Shown here: positions 38,480 through 51,344 of the stretch, piece after piece
Numbering within the stretch: position 1 is the first letter of the stretch
Layout: the number at the start of each line of letters is the position of its first letter
Assembly: GCF_040115645.1 (NCBI RefSeq)
Contig: NC_089542.1
Location: forward strand, 310,001 to 374,000
Length of the DNA: 64,000 bases
From: Euwallacea fornicatus
Taxonomy: Eukaryota; Arthropoda; Insecta; Coleoptera; Curculionidae
Reading direction: 5' to 3'
Notes under the pieces: model-generated
Told to the model about the DNA's origin: nothing
The model's database searches: none
What the model saw: the letters and a program-made list of their open reading frames with translations, nothing else
Made by a program: the position numbers and the translations under genes

Positions 38480-41400
38480 AAGCATAAACGGAGAAATGCA
38501 GCTATCGATAGGATTCTTAAGAATGTCGATTGATACACTTGTAGACACTGAAATCCTAATCGATTTTACTTTGCGAATCCACGTGTGTCCCTCGGGAAAG
38601 TTGCGGATGTGTCGAAGGGAAGATGCGACTGGAAAAATTGGAAACACACAAATATCATAAATTCGATGATAATTTGACTGACTCTGAAAACATAGAGGGT
38701 AAACCTACCGACATGCGCAAACGAATAAAATACATAACGCCGAAATAAATATCCGTGCATTAAAAATGGAAATATCCTAATAGAGGCAAAATTAATTTCA
38801 CTGGAAACAAGTCAAGTTAATGAGTTAATTAAGGCACTTAAATGATTTCCCATAAAAGCAAACAGAATAGTTATTCGAGCACATTAAAATGTGGTCAAAA
38901 TAGTAGCGATGGCGAAGAAAGAACAACAAGAGCATCTTTGAATGGACCTTCCGCTAATTAAAAAATTAGGTTCTTCAAAGGCGCCAGTCGGTACCTACAA
39001 AAGGAAAATTAATATGTTTTTAACAGGATATTTTAAGTCTTCAACGCCTTTCTGGGTATGCAGGACCAAGGTTATAAATTATCCTGTGTTGTGTTGAGCT
39101 TAAATTGAAGTAGGCTATTCCTTTCGTGACTATGTTACAGCTCTGGCTGTTGACCTTTGGGTTCTTGTATTAATAAGTTGTCGAAAGGATGGGTTAAATG
39201 GGAAAATCGAGCGCTCTAACAACGGCAAAAGAACCAGGAAATCTGCAGACACACGTAGACAGTTTCCTCAACCTCAATTACCGATGACTTTTGAGATACT
39301 GGAGCTTCCCTCCTTTCTCCCCCCCTCAGTAGTTTCAGCGTTTTTTCCCTAAATCGAAAAGCCATTTCGGCGTCTACACACATTTGGTCGCTTCTGGACC
39401 ACACGTCATTTTTCCGAAATTGATACCGATTCCCTTGCAGAAACTGCGGCTCGTATTTTTTGAACGTTTCCGAGACTCCTTGAAGAACCTGAGACCCCTG
39501 AGCGACGGTTCGGCTGAAATGTTGGTGAAAGAAATTCACGTTGATTTTTAACTCTTCTGAGTCGCAGAGCACAATTGATCTGTTCACTGCGATAGTCGGC
39601 CTGACACGTCTCCCAACTGCGTGACTAAATTGATCTCTAATCTCGAACCCGAAAGTAACCTGAGAAACGGCCTGATTTCCTACGTGTCCGAGACATGGAC
39701 GAACTTTATCAGATCAAAGAGTCCGACTTCAAGCGCGAGCGGCAGAACTCATCTGAGCCTATAGTTCACTTACGACGTAGCGCGTCGCGGTTTCTGAGCT
39801 GCAGAGATTTTACTGGATATTTTCGATCTTCTGAAGGGAGTCCATCATCAAGCTTAAATCCCCTAATTAAAAAAGAAGTGGGTAAACGCGTCTTTCATAA
39901 TCAGAGTTCAATAATGTGGATGCATTTTTATCTATCCGAGATGTCGCTTTACATTCTCATACCACAGATGTTGCATTCATGAGATTTCAAACAAGCCCCA
40001 TGGGAAATGGCGCACAATGTGTGTCCTGAGTCCTCTGAGTCGATCCGCGAACGAGCTAAAGTTTATGAGCGGGAAAACTGTGAATTCTCACCATTTCCGA
40101 ACACTCGTATAACGATGACGTTGGTGATGCCGAGTCAGCGTCTCATTTCTGACCGGGCCCCTAACAGTGACGATTTGCCACCAGAAACTGAACCATTCTG
40201 CGTAGTTACCTGAGTCAATGTCGCGATACCTGACCTGGTAAAATCTGAAAGTGAAGACATCTATTTAAATTTGAGCCCTTTCTGCCATGGAGGTTCCGTT
40301 GAAACTTCACAGCCAGAAGAAAGGTTATTGCCTTAGGCTTCTAACCCGCAGGCATTTTAAAACGAAATTAGAATCCCCATGAAGCTACTGAACTGAAAGA
40401 ACTAGTCGAGATTACCGCTGGCTCGAGAAGTTCATCATCAGCTTTAAACTGTCCGCAAGACAGTAGTAAGGCAAAAAAGGACTTTCATCAGAATCGAACT
40501 TTATAAATTACATGTAATCGTAGGCATCGACTGATTTTCTCAGATCTTTCGAGGGAATTGCGAATGAGGTTTTGACTTCAACCGAGAAGTGCAGCAATCA
40601 CCTCAGTACGTCGGCCTGCATGATGCAGCTGCTAAGCTGCAGAAATTTTGATGCTGAACTCGAACCCTTCTGAACGGTCTTTCCAATCTAATTAAAGCTT
40701 TCTTTTACATTTGTGGAAATAATCAATTTTGATAAAATAGAGGTTCGCAACTAGCGTGGAATCTGGCACATTTTGCATATACCAGGAGCATTGTTGGGTT
40801 TTCGTATCAAATATATTGAATTCGTGGAGATAACTTTGGATAAACAAATGTTCATGCAGCAACAAATGGAGAAGTGATCTGACTTTGTGATCTGATTTCA
40901 TCGACAGTGAATGTTTTGAACTGTGGAGAGGTTACCGGAACCTCCTGCGCATTATAAATTTTTAAATATTTACGTCATTTAAAAGAATTTAATTTTTTTT
41001 TTAATCTGAAGGTTTCGAAAATAGATACAGTTTTCAAAGATTTAAAAAAATTTCCGAAATTGACGAAATTTTTAAGAACGCGCAAATTTTCGAAAATCGC
41101 CCCTGTTCAAACGTTTCGATTATTGCTAATTCTGAACTGGAACGAGCTTAGTTTGTGCCTTCTGAGCCACGTAAGGGACGTACAAAGCGGGCCGATGGTG
41201 GAACGCCAAAAAAGCTGATATGAGAGAATCTGACCTAACAACAGTTACAAACTTCCAATATACACATCTGTCGGTCGTTGTTTCACTTCTTCAAAGCTTC
41301 AGACTCTGAAGCCTTTGGACCAATAAAACGACGATTTAATTACATACTCATCCAAGAAAGTGATATTTTTTAGAGCCACCTGTTTCGATGTAGTTCTCAA

Positions 41401-44390
41401 TTAAACGACCAATTTCACCTGTTAAGAAGACATTATGCGACAAGTTACAAACCACATCGCGAAAGAAAAAGTGACTCGTAACAGTGAAATGTTTACGGTT
41501 TATTGAAAGTAATAAATAAATGAGTATTAATTATCCTGTCGAGACCTAGTGTATCACCTCTTTTATCGCCGACTTTAATGTGACACCCCTAAACTAGTTT
41601 ACAATGTGTTGGTTGCTACGCAAACCCCAGGAGGTCTCTTATAGAGTACCGTCCTCTACCTGGGCCCCTCTTCATCAACTTGTGACCACCTTTAATCTAT
41701 ATTAGCCGATAGAGCTTTGTTTTTGCCGACTTTTTGACAAATTAAAAAAAAAAAATTCCCGTAGTCAAGAGGCGAAATAATTTTTTTTTGTTTTTTTGTT
41801 TTTTTGTTTTTTTTTTTTAATTATTGAAATATTACGAGGCAAATGTTTCGAAAATAAGCCATTTCACATTAAAGAAAAAACGTTTGATAAAAACAGTAAA
41901 ATCGCCCCCGTCTTGAAGACATATATATATTAATTATTAAAAAATTCCTGTATATATTATGTAGCTTAACTATCTGAATCCAAAAAACGGTCGTTTCTTT
42001 CCCTCCTTAAAGATTTAACCTTTAACCATTAACGAATTGGCATTCACCTTATTCCTTCAATGTAGGCCCTCATTGTGATTTCATCGCAAGTGTCACAAGT
42101 ACGAAATCTCCCTTCCTTGTAACAGAATTGTCCCATTTCCTTTTCTGGTATTTAATTCAACACTTCTTTTTCTCCCAAAATTCGTAAAATAAGACTCCCC
42201 ATTTTCTACCGAATTGTCGCTTAAAACCAAGTTGTCTACATAGTTTCCATCACTGTCACTTGTTTTGAGAACGTTTCTTTTGTTTCATTGTTTCGCATCG
42301 CTCTTCAATTCCAAAGCCTCCTACAGTTATGCTTTTTCCAGATTTCACAGTTATCATTTTTTTATGTTTTTTCTTCGGATACGCCTAACTTTTTTTTTAG
42401 CAAATTCGTAATCGATGCTCCTAAACCTCCATTCGGGGTTACTCCGACTTAAATCTTATTGAAAAAGACATCTTGAAGGTCTCCTACAGAAACTGCAGTC
42501 AAAAAACCAGTGCTCCCTGCAAGTACTTATTTGCTGTTCGCTGTGAAAAGTAGTGGTCAGAGAGTTTCAAGTTCTTGGAGGTCGGGGATGTCCGATATTA
42601 TTTCCTTCACAGGATTTCCATGGAAATAAAAAATATGTTTAAAAAGGCGATCAAACAAAATTCTCACCATCACTAACAAAATAGGAGCGGGAATCAGGAG
42701 AGGCCGTACAGGTATCCAACTATATTGCAGACCATCAAGCGATGGTTTCCCCAAGAAGTCGTCATTGGTGGTGTTCAGCAGGTACCAGCTAAAGTAAGGA
42801 AAAGAGCTACGGATTTAGGCATATTTATCACCAAACAAGTCTTCCTTCGTCGTTTGATTGAAGTAAAAAATGTCTATTGACTGAAGGTGCAAAGTACGAA
42901 ACGTGTCTAGTGGTGGGGACATTCCAATCATCTAAAAATCATTGATCTCCAATTAATTATCTATTAAAAAAAAAAACTGGTATGTCACTCCAACGTTACT
43001 TTATCCATGGGCGCTTGCGAGTCTACACCTTCCAGGAAGTTTAACTACGTTGGTTTTTTGATTTCGAACGTTGGTACCCAAGTTTCTTCGATACGCACAT
43101 GAGCACTGGCCACCCACTCGGTCGATTCGGCGGAATAAGTCGTAAAGTAGCATTGTAAGAAAACCCCAGATTTGCAGCAGGTTCCATACCTAGACCGTCC
43201 TGTATCTCGGCACCATCAAAAGAACCATGCATCTACCGCTACAAACCAAAAATCCATCTGAGATTAAGATCAAACGCTGATGGCAACCAGAATGGTTCAT
43301 TTACAAATCTCGTGATCTTTTACAAGTGTAAGAAGGCACCGATCGACGATTTGTTTGGCACGTATTAGCTGGAACCTTAATATATTGTGACATTAATAAT
43401 GTGTCATTAATATGCATACAATGTAACATATAAACACGAGGATGATAAGATTAACAGTAGCAAAATATGCACCGTGTTCCTCGGCTTCGTTACCGATGGT
43501 TCTTGTCTTCTACCTGGGTCTGAGCGGCGCCAGTTAAACACACCTCTGGTTCTTTGGTTCGGCCGCCACCCGGGGGCTCGCCACCTTTCTCCGATTATTT
43601 TGACGTCTGACTGGCGGCTAGTCGAAGGAATCTAACATAAATCGAACTCGACCGCAAAGGTAGTAATTTGTAATGTAAAGCAGAATGATAGTTTGGTCAA
43701 ACTAAGAAAACCGGAGCAGGTTCATTGTCAACGATTTAACCCCATCAGCTAACGAGCCCATTAGGTGATAGGGAGAGAACCACCACTGAAACGAAGGATC
43801 CATTAACGTACGCGCAAAATTCTTGGCATTTTCTCCTGATACTTTATCGCAAATGATATTCTGCAGTTTCGATGATTCTCTCATTGCTTACGTCAACACC
43901 TCAGTATCGAAACTTCTCGTGCCGTATTGCGAGGTCCATACTCCCGCTTTATCTTCACAATGAGGAGTACCGATCTTCCACGGCTCCATCATCAAAAACC
44001 CGCCCGTGCGTTAAAGTGGTACCAGATGAATTGTACAATTTTTTCTAATTGGTTCTTGATATGAAAAACTTCCAAAAGGTAGATTCACAGTTACTTCATA
44101 AACATTCAGAATTGCACGTCACTGGATTTCATGGAAAGAATCGCATTGGCGTAATTAGGAATCTAACGCAAGTGTGAATTAATATGACCGAGTTCAAGTG
44201 GACTTTAAAATTTTTTTCATGAAAAAAAAATCGCACATATTCTTTGTAAAAATAACTAGAATGTCCCCTCTGACTATTCCTTCTTCATGATGTCATGTCG
44301 CCTTTATGATGGATAATGCTGATATCATCTCTCGCAAAATTATATTTAGTCTTCGTCATGTGGTGGTGCCTATAATTAACGCAAAACTTA
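38480..44390. other. Intergenic, no recognised gene
   Basis: AT-rich sequence. Minus-strand frames at 42557-42754, 43041-43232 and 43702-43884 look somewhat protein-like (for example DPSFQWWFSPYHLMG, and a hydrophobic stretch PLLIPAPILLVMVRILF), but I cannot assign them to a family or link them by convincing splice sites. They may be remnants of a decayed gene. Several plus-strand frames at 39.7-40.2 kb have no recognisable content. Confidence 0.45.
41781..41818 (+). repeat. T-rich tract with TTTTTTTG units
   Basis: Three G-punctuated T runs of about 8 nt followed by a T run. Low-complexity sequence. Confidence 0.9.
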
Positions 44391-45100
44391 TACAGGGCGT
44401 CCCAGAAACCATGGGACACACGAGTATTTAGCGTTAGAGTTTCAAAAAATAAATCGTTTCTTGGGGCATTTGATATTTCTCAAAATTTCAGCCATTTTGT
44501 AGAGGTGGGACCAATATCTAGCTGCTTTTAGAAAACCGTGGCTGATAAGCCGTCGATAACGTCATTTTGCGGGACGGAAATCTCGACCACATGACTTGGC
44601 CCCTGTCCAAGGTGATGAGTGAATTTTATCCAAATGTCCTTTTTCTAGCTCATTTGAAATCTCGAAATTCTTTGATATGTTTCGGATTGAGCGTGAGCAC
44701 TACTTTTTTCCCAGCAGTCCGCTTCTCTGTCATTCCGGCAAAACTGAATGGGGGACGGTACTTGAACTTCTTCAGAAACGACCTCTAAGTTTTGGCAAAT
44801 GTTTCTCTAGCCTGAAGACAATTTTCATAATTTGTGCAAGATGGAACTGCTGCTCATTACCCTATATGTTCGTGTCGGGGAGTTCCTGGACATGAATTTT
44901 GCTCAGCGACGGTTCCGCGGAGCAGAAAATATGTGTGGCCCCCACGAAGTCCAGATTTAAAACCATCGTTTTTTTTTTTAATCATTATTAAATAAAAATT
45001 GGTACTTAACGGCCGAAAGGAGTTGTTGACATGATACAAGATGTAAGAAAACAACGTCGACACTTATGTAAATGCTATAAAGCAAACAGTTGCATTACTC
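44391..45100 (+). pseudogene. Decayed DDE transposase (mariner/Tc1-like) relic
   Basis: The unit starts at a TACAGGGCGTCCCAGA tip (44391), a common type of end for insect DNA transposons. Downstream, one frame runs without a stop from QDGTAAHYP (44837) to WPPRSPDLKPSFFF (about 44977). This matches the widely seen transposase pattern QDGAPPH then WPPRSPDLTPLDFF. The two Asp residues would be the second and third members of a catalytic DDD triad, with 37 residues between them here. A further block VRKQRRHLCKCYKANS (45043, another frame) resembles the family's C-terminal signature. Frameshifts and stops elsewhere make it non-functional. Family membership is from pattern recognition; the exact superfamily is not settled. 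Confidence 0.7.
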
Positions 45101-45576
45101 TATCTTTTACCCTCCAGAACTTAATATTCATTTGTACCATTGTTCCTGCAATGCCGCATTTAAAATATTACAAGAAAAACACTAGGTATGTGTTTAATTC
45201 AAGAGAGAAAGCCCAGAACAGGGCATACGAGAGGACCAAAGAGAAATGATACTTTGTTCAGAGAGATTTATGTACAGGGTTGGAGACACATATGCGCATA
45301 AAAGCTTAAAAGTCGTAAAGTCCTCTTTAAGTCATGTCTGTCTATATGAATTTGTCGGTTTAAAATTCCAAAAAATGAAACTGGATGGAATTTTTTCCCG
45401 TAATTTCGTAATTTTCTCGAGGTTTTCACGAGTGCAAGAAGCAATGACATTTCGTGCCGAATTCAATTGAGAACCCCGGCGATCTTGTGGTCGGCCGAGG
45501 TGCCTGAGGCCTCGTGACTAAGGTGCGTGCATGGTTTGCGTGACGACCTGGGGCGCAACGGCCTGTGGCGCCGCAT

Positions 45577-45845
45577 TGGGGTCGATGCCGATGCACGTCA
45601 TGTTCCTCGAGATCCATTCCATCACCAACAAAAGGGATCCGCTCTTTTTCGACAGTTTCAGAGAATGTCCGACGCATGTAATCACATTAGATGGGCCGCA
45701 GGTTCGGGTTTTGCACCTGCGAGGAAAGAGAGGTACAATCCTGATCGCCATCAAAATCGAAAAATCGCCCTCGATGGACTACGTGTTGGATGCTAATGTT
45801 GAATTAATGCAAAAATATTTCCCGATAGCTGGGGATTCTTCGTAA
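45577..45845 (+). CDS. Unassigned open frame in a GC-rich island
   Basis: Not recognised. From an internal ATG (45589, MHVMFLEIHSITNKRD) the plus strand is open to a TAA at 45845 and reads DSFRECPTHVITLDGPQVRV then MDYVLDANVELMQKYFPIAG. The minus strand is also open over 45518-45754 and begins after a good acceptor-like sequence (CTCTCTTTCCTCGCAG), encoding a short Cys-containing peptide ending TQTMHAP. Base composition is clearly more GC-rich than the flanks, as in a coding exon. I cannot decide which strand, if either, is used, and no partner exon is evident. Confidence 0.3.
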
Positions 45846-46218
45846 AACCTCTAGAATTAGCGTCATCTTTCAGTTTTACGCTGACCAGGCTTCTTGCCGA
45901 GAAAAATTACGACAATATACTTAGTTGATTAGAAATTACATCACCCGGAATGTAATTACCGAACGCGGCCGTGTAATTCATTGACAGCGTCATGTTCAGG
46001 TTAGTAAAAAACCGAAAGAAAGAGAAAAAAAGAGATAAACTCTTCATCGCACTTTTAAGCATGAAAGGTTAAGGATGACACGATACCAGGAGTACGCGAG
46101 TGTAGAAATTGCCTCCAATAATCGACTACAAGATTGTGCCACATATGGGCTTGTCAATGTCGACAAGAGCGATGACCACACATCCACTCGTTCAGAAGTT
46201 ACAAGCTTATACAAGTCC

Positions 46219-46318
46219 ACCAAAGTTATCATTCCTGAACGCGGCCACGTATCTGATATATAATGTCACGTACAGGAACTACACACTCGGTGTGGATGCG
46301 CTCTGAGTGCCTTAGCTT
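46219..46318. repeat. Dispersed repeat, copy 1 (partner at 47050-47139)
   Basis: About 95 bp resembling 47050-47139 in the same orientation, sharing CCAAAG(T/A)TAT, (C/T)GAACGCG and CTCGGTGTGGATGCGCTCT-like blocks. A shorter piece (ATTACCGAACGCGGCCGTGTA) also occurs at 45955-45975. Nature unknown, probably an old transposon-derived repeat. Confidence 0.45.
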
Positions 46319-46925
46319 TTATGAGTAGAAAGCAGCAAATTTGAACAACTTTACCGAATGAACACCAACAAGATTAAGATATATTTACGGTAGATGACGT
46401 GTTTAATGAACTCTACAATGTCGATGATTTGCGCGGGCTTGGCTGTTAATTTTGAAAATTCCTTTTAAGACTATTTCCAAAAGACGTTTAGAAGTTACTT
46501 CCGCTGACTTCTGTTCAGCTGCTGAGTATTAACTAAGTTAAAAACGTCTCAATTATTGATCGTCATCGATAATGCACTTATTTTTTAAATAGTTACTAAT
46601 ATATGAATAATGTATAATGAAAATGGCAATGAATATTTTGAAGATACTCCACAGAAACAAATTTTGGATATTCTTTGTTATCCGAAAAAATATCACTTCG
46701 ATCTACCTAGAGGCAGAGGCGCACGTGCACTTAATAAGTTCAGTTGCGATTTTTTTTATATGAAGTAGTGAAGTTCAAGTTACGCCAATGGATTTCACCA
46801 CAAAGATAGGTACTTAGTGGTGCTTACCGTTAGCAAAAAATGCAGTTAGATCTGTTTACCCCCGAACGCTGGATCCTGTGAAAATACAGTGCGCGTTCTT
46901 AAATATGTTATATTGAGATACCACA

Positions 46926-46927
<2 letters not shown>

Positions 46928-46973
<46 letters not shown>
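46928..46973 (+). repeat. (AT)23 microsatellite
   Basis: An uninterrupted AT dinucleotide run of about 23 units in intergenic DNA. Confidence 0.97.
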
Positions 46974-46977
<4 letters not shown>

Positions 46978-47049
46978 ATTAGAAGTGACGGAAAATTACT
47001 ATAAACTCACTTGTTGAGAAATTATTACGAACTAGAGACACGCACGCCA

Positions 47050-47139
47050 AAGATATGATTTCCGAACGCGCAATGTATTTTCATAAGATTGCATTCAGAA
47101 ATTATATACTAGGTGTGAGTGCGCTTCTAGGGCGTTAAA
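47050..47139. repeat. Dispersed repeat, copy 2 (partner at 46219-46318)
   Basis: Diverged direct copy of 46219-46318 with GAACGCG and TAGGTGTGAGTGCGCTTCT-type blocks. Confidence 0.4.
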
Positions 47140-49515
47140 TTTACCTTTTTCTGCAAATGTAAAATACATAATTTTGCATTTACCGTCTAATCTGCCAATG
47201 TGGACGTTGCCATAACAACGATCACACGCCAAAATCGAATTAAATCGATGTTTTAGACAGCGGCATGCAAACACATATAAAGTACCCACTTACCTTTTTT
47301 ATTGACTAAATGTATAAGTTTAATTGAATTTCAGGTAGGTCCCTACACCTGTAAATGATTTTTAACATTGAAAAACTCAGTAGATGTTTTACGGACTTAG
47401 ACTGATTTATGATACTTTTTGAGTTTTACGAGTAATCATTCCACTAGAATGAGCACAAATTAATGCACTGAGCCCTTGCATATTGTCGTTAATGATGAGC
47501 TTCACACACGCACACCAGGGGTACAACTTCTTGACGCTATCGCATAGGTACCAGCTGAACTGAACTCTCTCTCTCCCATCGAAAAATCCGTGCAAAATGG
47601 AAACATGATGTTCTCATTATACACAATATTAATGGCGCCCACTGAGGTGTCGACAGGTAAGATGATCTTATGAATAAAGTGTAAAGGCCCGGTACCACTA
47701 CCAAAGATTTTCGCCGAGTCACTCTGTTTAATGAATTTTTAACTGACCCAAAGATGACTTGGCAGCAAGCCCAGTAGCTACTTTTCTTATCTACATAAAA
47801 TAAATGACTTGGCGCTGAGTTAAATCTATACGTTTTTTAGTGCTGATGGTACCAGGGGAGGAACCATGATGAAGTCGACAAAATGATAATAATAGGAAGT
47901 GAAATTAGTCGATGTGTAAGTAGAATTCGTTACAATGAATGGGTTCAGGGCCGCTGGACAGTTGGTGAACAATAAACATTTTGATAGAACTATAAATTGT
48001 ACTTTGTATAAATCGGATAGTTCGGGAATTACAGCTCTTTTGAACTCCCAACATAGAAAATGCATAATGTAGAAAATCCCATTTCATACGTGGTTAAGTT
48101 TGTGTAGTCGCAGATACCCTCTCCTAATCAGCGTGTTGATTAATTGAGTTTTAACAAGACGTTAACCACCGTATAATGAACGATTATACCCCTTGAACAC
48201 CCATCGCCAATGATTCCTTCACTTCCCAAAAGCAATAGTCACTCTTCATCAATTTATCAATAGAATTTCAACCCGAATTCGTCAGAGGATGAACAGGTAA
48301 TACCGCATTCTTCTTCTGATGTCTTAATTTTTAACGTGACCACTTGTAAAATTGTAAATGAAAAACGATGATAAAAAATGTGAAAATCTAAAAAATACAG
48401 GAATAACAATATTCTTTACTGAAATTCAACATGAGACTGAAGTTTAAGGGAAAACATTGGCATTGTTACACACTCTGGCAACGACGCTCATCTGCTCAAA
48501 TAGTTGTGTCAAAACTTGACGTCCATCTTGAAAACAAATACCAAGCGCGAGGTTGCCACTTTCTCAGAATAAACAAAGAATAATGATGATTTTAGCTGTT
48601 AGATGTTTTATTCCATGAGAAGTTTCGGTCTATTTAAACCCAATTCTTAATGCCAGAAATGAGGAGAGCAGTGCCACCTAGCAACCAATATGTAGTTCAC
48701 TGATCCGAACCCTAAACCCTCTCAGCATTCGAAAAACATTCAGATATAAAAATTACAACCGATTGGAAGTCACGGAGTTAGTTAATTTTCCGAATAGGAA
48801 ACCAACATTACGATGAAGATCAGGCTGTGTGGAAGCACTATCACGAGCTACCTTCGTTCTGGGCTAAGCAATAATTAGCTGCGCCATGACCTATCACTAA
48901 TCGTAAATTCCAAAATCTCATTAAAAAAATTTTTAAAATCGAAATTTTGTTAATACTCAATGAGAAACTAAAATTTGACGTATGTCAAAATTGTTACATT
49001 ACCAACCAACATTTCTTTCTACTGAAGAAACTGAATGTCAAAACATTATATACTCGCGTCTTTGAAAACAAATACCGAGCACGCCGATGTCACCACATCT
49101 CTGAAATCATTTAACAGCAAAAGTTTTAATCATCAACGAATAAATGAACATTTACAATTCATCTCAATCTGGATTGCAGGATCCTTAAATGGAAACGAGG
49201 CGTATGAATTTACGTCGCCTCAAACCGACACCTAATCATTATCTTCCAATAAATTCGAATATCTATCGAAATTAAAAATATGTAAGTTCTTGTCCGTCTA
49301 AATTGCGCAAATCTGTCAAAGTGTGACGTTTTTTGAAAGAAACGCACAACCATCCGTCAAAAACTGGCATACTTCTACATACGTCAGAAGTTTTTTAAGA
49401 TAAACGCTACAGCGTGAAGACGCTACCACATTACCAAAATCGTAAAAACAAAAAATTTCATCGCTGAAATCCAATAAAAAAATGCCATTAATACATACTG
49501 AATTGACCTGCAGAG

Positions 49516-49716
49516 TCACCTACCGTCCGATAGCTCGTCAAAGTCGAACTCATTTTCAAGTGAAAAGTAGAACTCGATCTGTTCCAATGGAAGGTCGAAC
49601 TTCCCGTCCAAAGACCCACCCTTTTTACCCTTTCCCACGCGATACGCCATAGATCCATTAATTCCATTAAGAAAGATGGGTTTGCGATTGGTCGAAACGC
49701 AGGTATGGCTATAAAT
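49516..49716 (-). CDS. Unassigned minus-strand open frame
   Basis: Not recognised. From the in-frame ATG at about 49716 the frame encodes roughly 66 residues, with a basic Gly/Lys stretch (YRVGKGKKGGSLDGKFD) then an acidic tail (LENEFDFDELSDG). It closes at GAC GGT AGG TGA, where AG|GTGACT could alternatively be a splice donor. No homologous family comes to mind. Upstream codons (LTLLSLVA) are hydrophobic but have no ATG before an in-frame stop. Confidence 0.22.
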   Translation of the reverse strand: MYSHTCVSTNRKPIFLNGINGSMAYRVGKGKKGGSLDGKFDLPLEQIEFYFSLENEFDFDELSDGR

Positions 49717-50856
49717 ATTTAACATGGCAACGAGCGACAGTAACGTGAGATTTGCCACTCGGGTTCTCTTCTTTCACGTGCACTTGTAAACACGACCATA
49801 GTTAGCCTGCGAACGTGTATTTTCGATGTTAATAATATGAAGCTAATGACCATTTCAATTTATTTTTAAATTTTGGTTTATATTTTATTTCATCATTCCA
49901 TTTTCGTCAACTTTGGAGCTCTAATCCAGATTTTCGTTCTTTTTTTTTTTTTCAAAATAACATGCACCGTTATTGAAAATTCCCGTTTCCGAAAATGTCT
50001 CTTTCGACTGAAGTAACTTTTGTATAACGTCAAAATTGGTGATAAAAACTGCCCGCTACACGTTACATATACATATTTAAAAGAAAACGTGTCATTCAGT
50101 GAAAATCTCGACAGTTTTACAACCATCAACTATCCCAAGCGGGCTATTGGTTCTTCGATTCTTCAACCAATTCGAAGTTATCCATCAGCAAGACCAAAAT
50201 ATGGTCCTTCTAGCCAAAATTCAGACCAGAAGAAAAAGTCTATCAGAATACGGCAGGGTACTTCGTCAAACTATTCTGCAGTGTGACGCCCCATTAAACC
50301 GATTTAGTTGGGTGATATTGGTCAGTTCAACGTGTCTCTGGACGATTTCGTGTGATTGTGACATATGGAGCATTTTCATCTATGGTAGATTTTCTGGGTT
50401 GTCGTTCTATCTGTGTCATCATGATGACTTCTCCTTCAAGTCAACAATGTCAAATAGAAACATCTGATATTCGTTGTTGTCGCTTTACAGCTTGTGGATC
50501 AACCACTGTTCTCTTTCATGTCGAAAATAGAGTATTGGAAGACATCTTAATCCAGCATTAAATAGTTTTCGTTTTTTATGAGAAATATCGTATGGCAGCG
50601 AACATCTGGAGTTCTTGACCGAACAAGTCGTTGGTGAAAAACTACGCACAAAATACACCTAAAACCGACACAAAACGCAGAGTTCACCCTCTCTTCTCAG
50701 AACGCATAGAGCAAACAAGAATCTTTCCCGCAAAGGACAAAAAAAATCACAAAACCACCTAAAAAATCTCATATAATCCTTGACCAGTCCCAATAAAGAG
50801 AAATACACGAGTCCCCCGATTGGTGTTTCAAGACGCGTAGTGGACTAAAAATTTTG

Positions 50857-51344
50857 GAATTTAATCTTGAGATTCTGGGAATAAGCCCTACTTGTTATGG
50901 AACCAATTTGAAGCAGATGGGAGAAATTCAGAAGAGCTTCAAAGAATTCAGATATCGAATAGAAAGATGTGCAGAAAATAGCGGACATTATATTGAACAA
51001 AGTAAAACGCTTCGTAAATAAGTTTTTTTACGTTATTTAATTTAATAAATAGGGTTTTGAACAAAATCGACAGATCTGGACGAAATTGGGCATTCATTCA
51101 TAATTTTTTGCTCTGAACAAGTTTCCTTAGTAACGTTTTGCCGAATTATGAAGGCAAAAGGCACTTTACCTAAAAGGAAAATGGATTTTGCGTCACTGGC
51201 AAGTCCTACTTTATTTTCAAAAACTCAAAATATATTTTAAATTTGTTTCGTAACAAACACAGTTTAATGCCAGAATTTCGAAATAAAATTCTAAAATTTT
51301 TACTCCATTAACCTCTTATAATGTCAATCGGGGGACACCCTGTA
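50857..51344 (+). pseudogene. Second decayed transposase relic with TACAGGGTGTCCCC-type end
   Basis: A 54-codon frame (50857-51021) ends in FKEFRYRIERCAENSGHYIE. This resembles the C-terminal signature of the same transposase family as the 44.4 kb relic (pattern VRRRLxKCxExNGGHFEH). The complement of a terminal tip TACAGGGTGTCCCC lies at 51331-51344. Upstream sequence to about 50.0 kb may be the rest of the element, too decayed to read. The tip is about 100 bp beyond the hnRNP stop codon, so the element probably sits in or beside that gene's 3' UTR. Confidence 0.55.
51210..51215 (-). promoter_or_regulatory. Candidate polyadenylation signal AATAAA for the hnRNP gene
   Basis: The complement of TTTATT, about 230 bp past the hnRNP H/F stop codon on the minus strand. 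It lies in transposon-derived DNA. Position is plausible, use unproven. Confidence 0.3.

Noticed and set aside
39216..39587. 123-codon minus-strand frame
   Set aside because: No ATG start, no recognisable domain, no splice partners.
42557..42830. Ceramide-synthase-like N-terminus on the minus strand
   Set aside because: The aromatic/hydrophobic pattern (YSWIPVRPLLIPAPILLV) was suggestive, but there are no further exons or diagnostic motifs, so I do not assign it.
43702..43884. Cytochrome P450-like fragment (DPSFQWWFSPYHLMG)
   Set aside because: No heme-binding or other P450 signature nearby; too short to claim.
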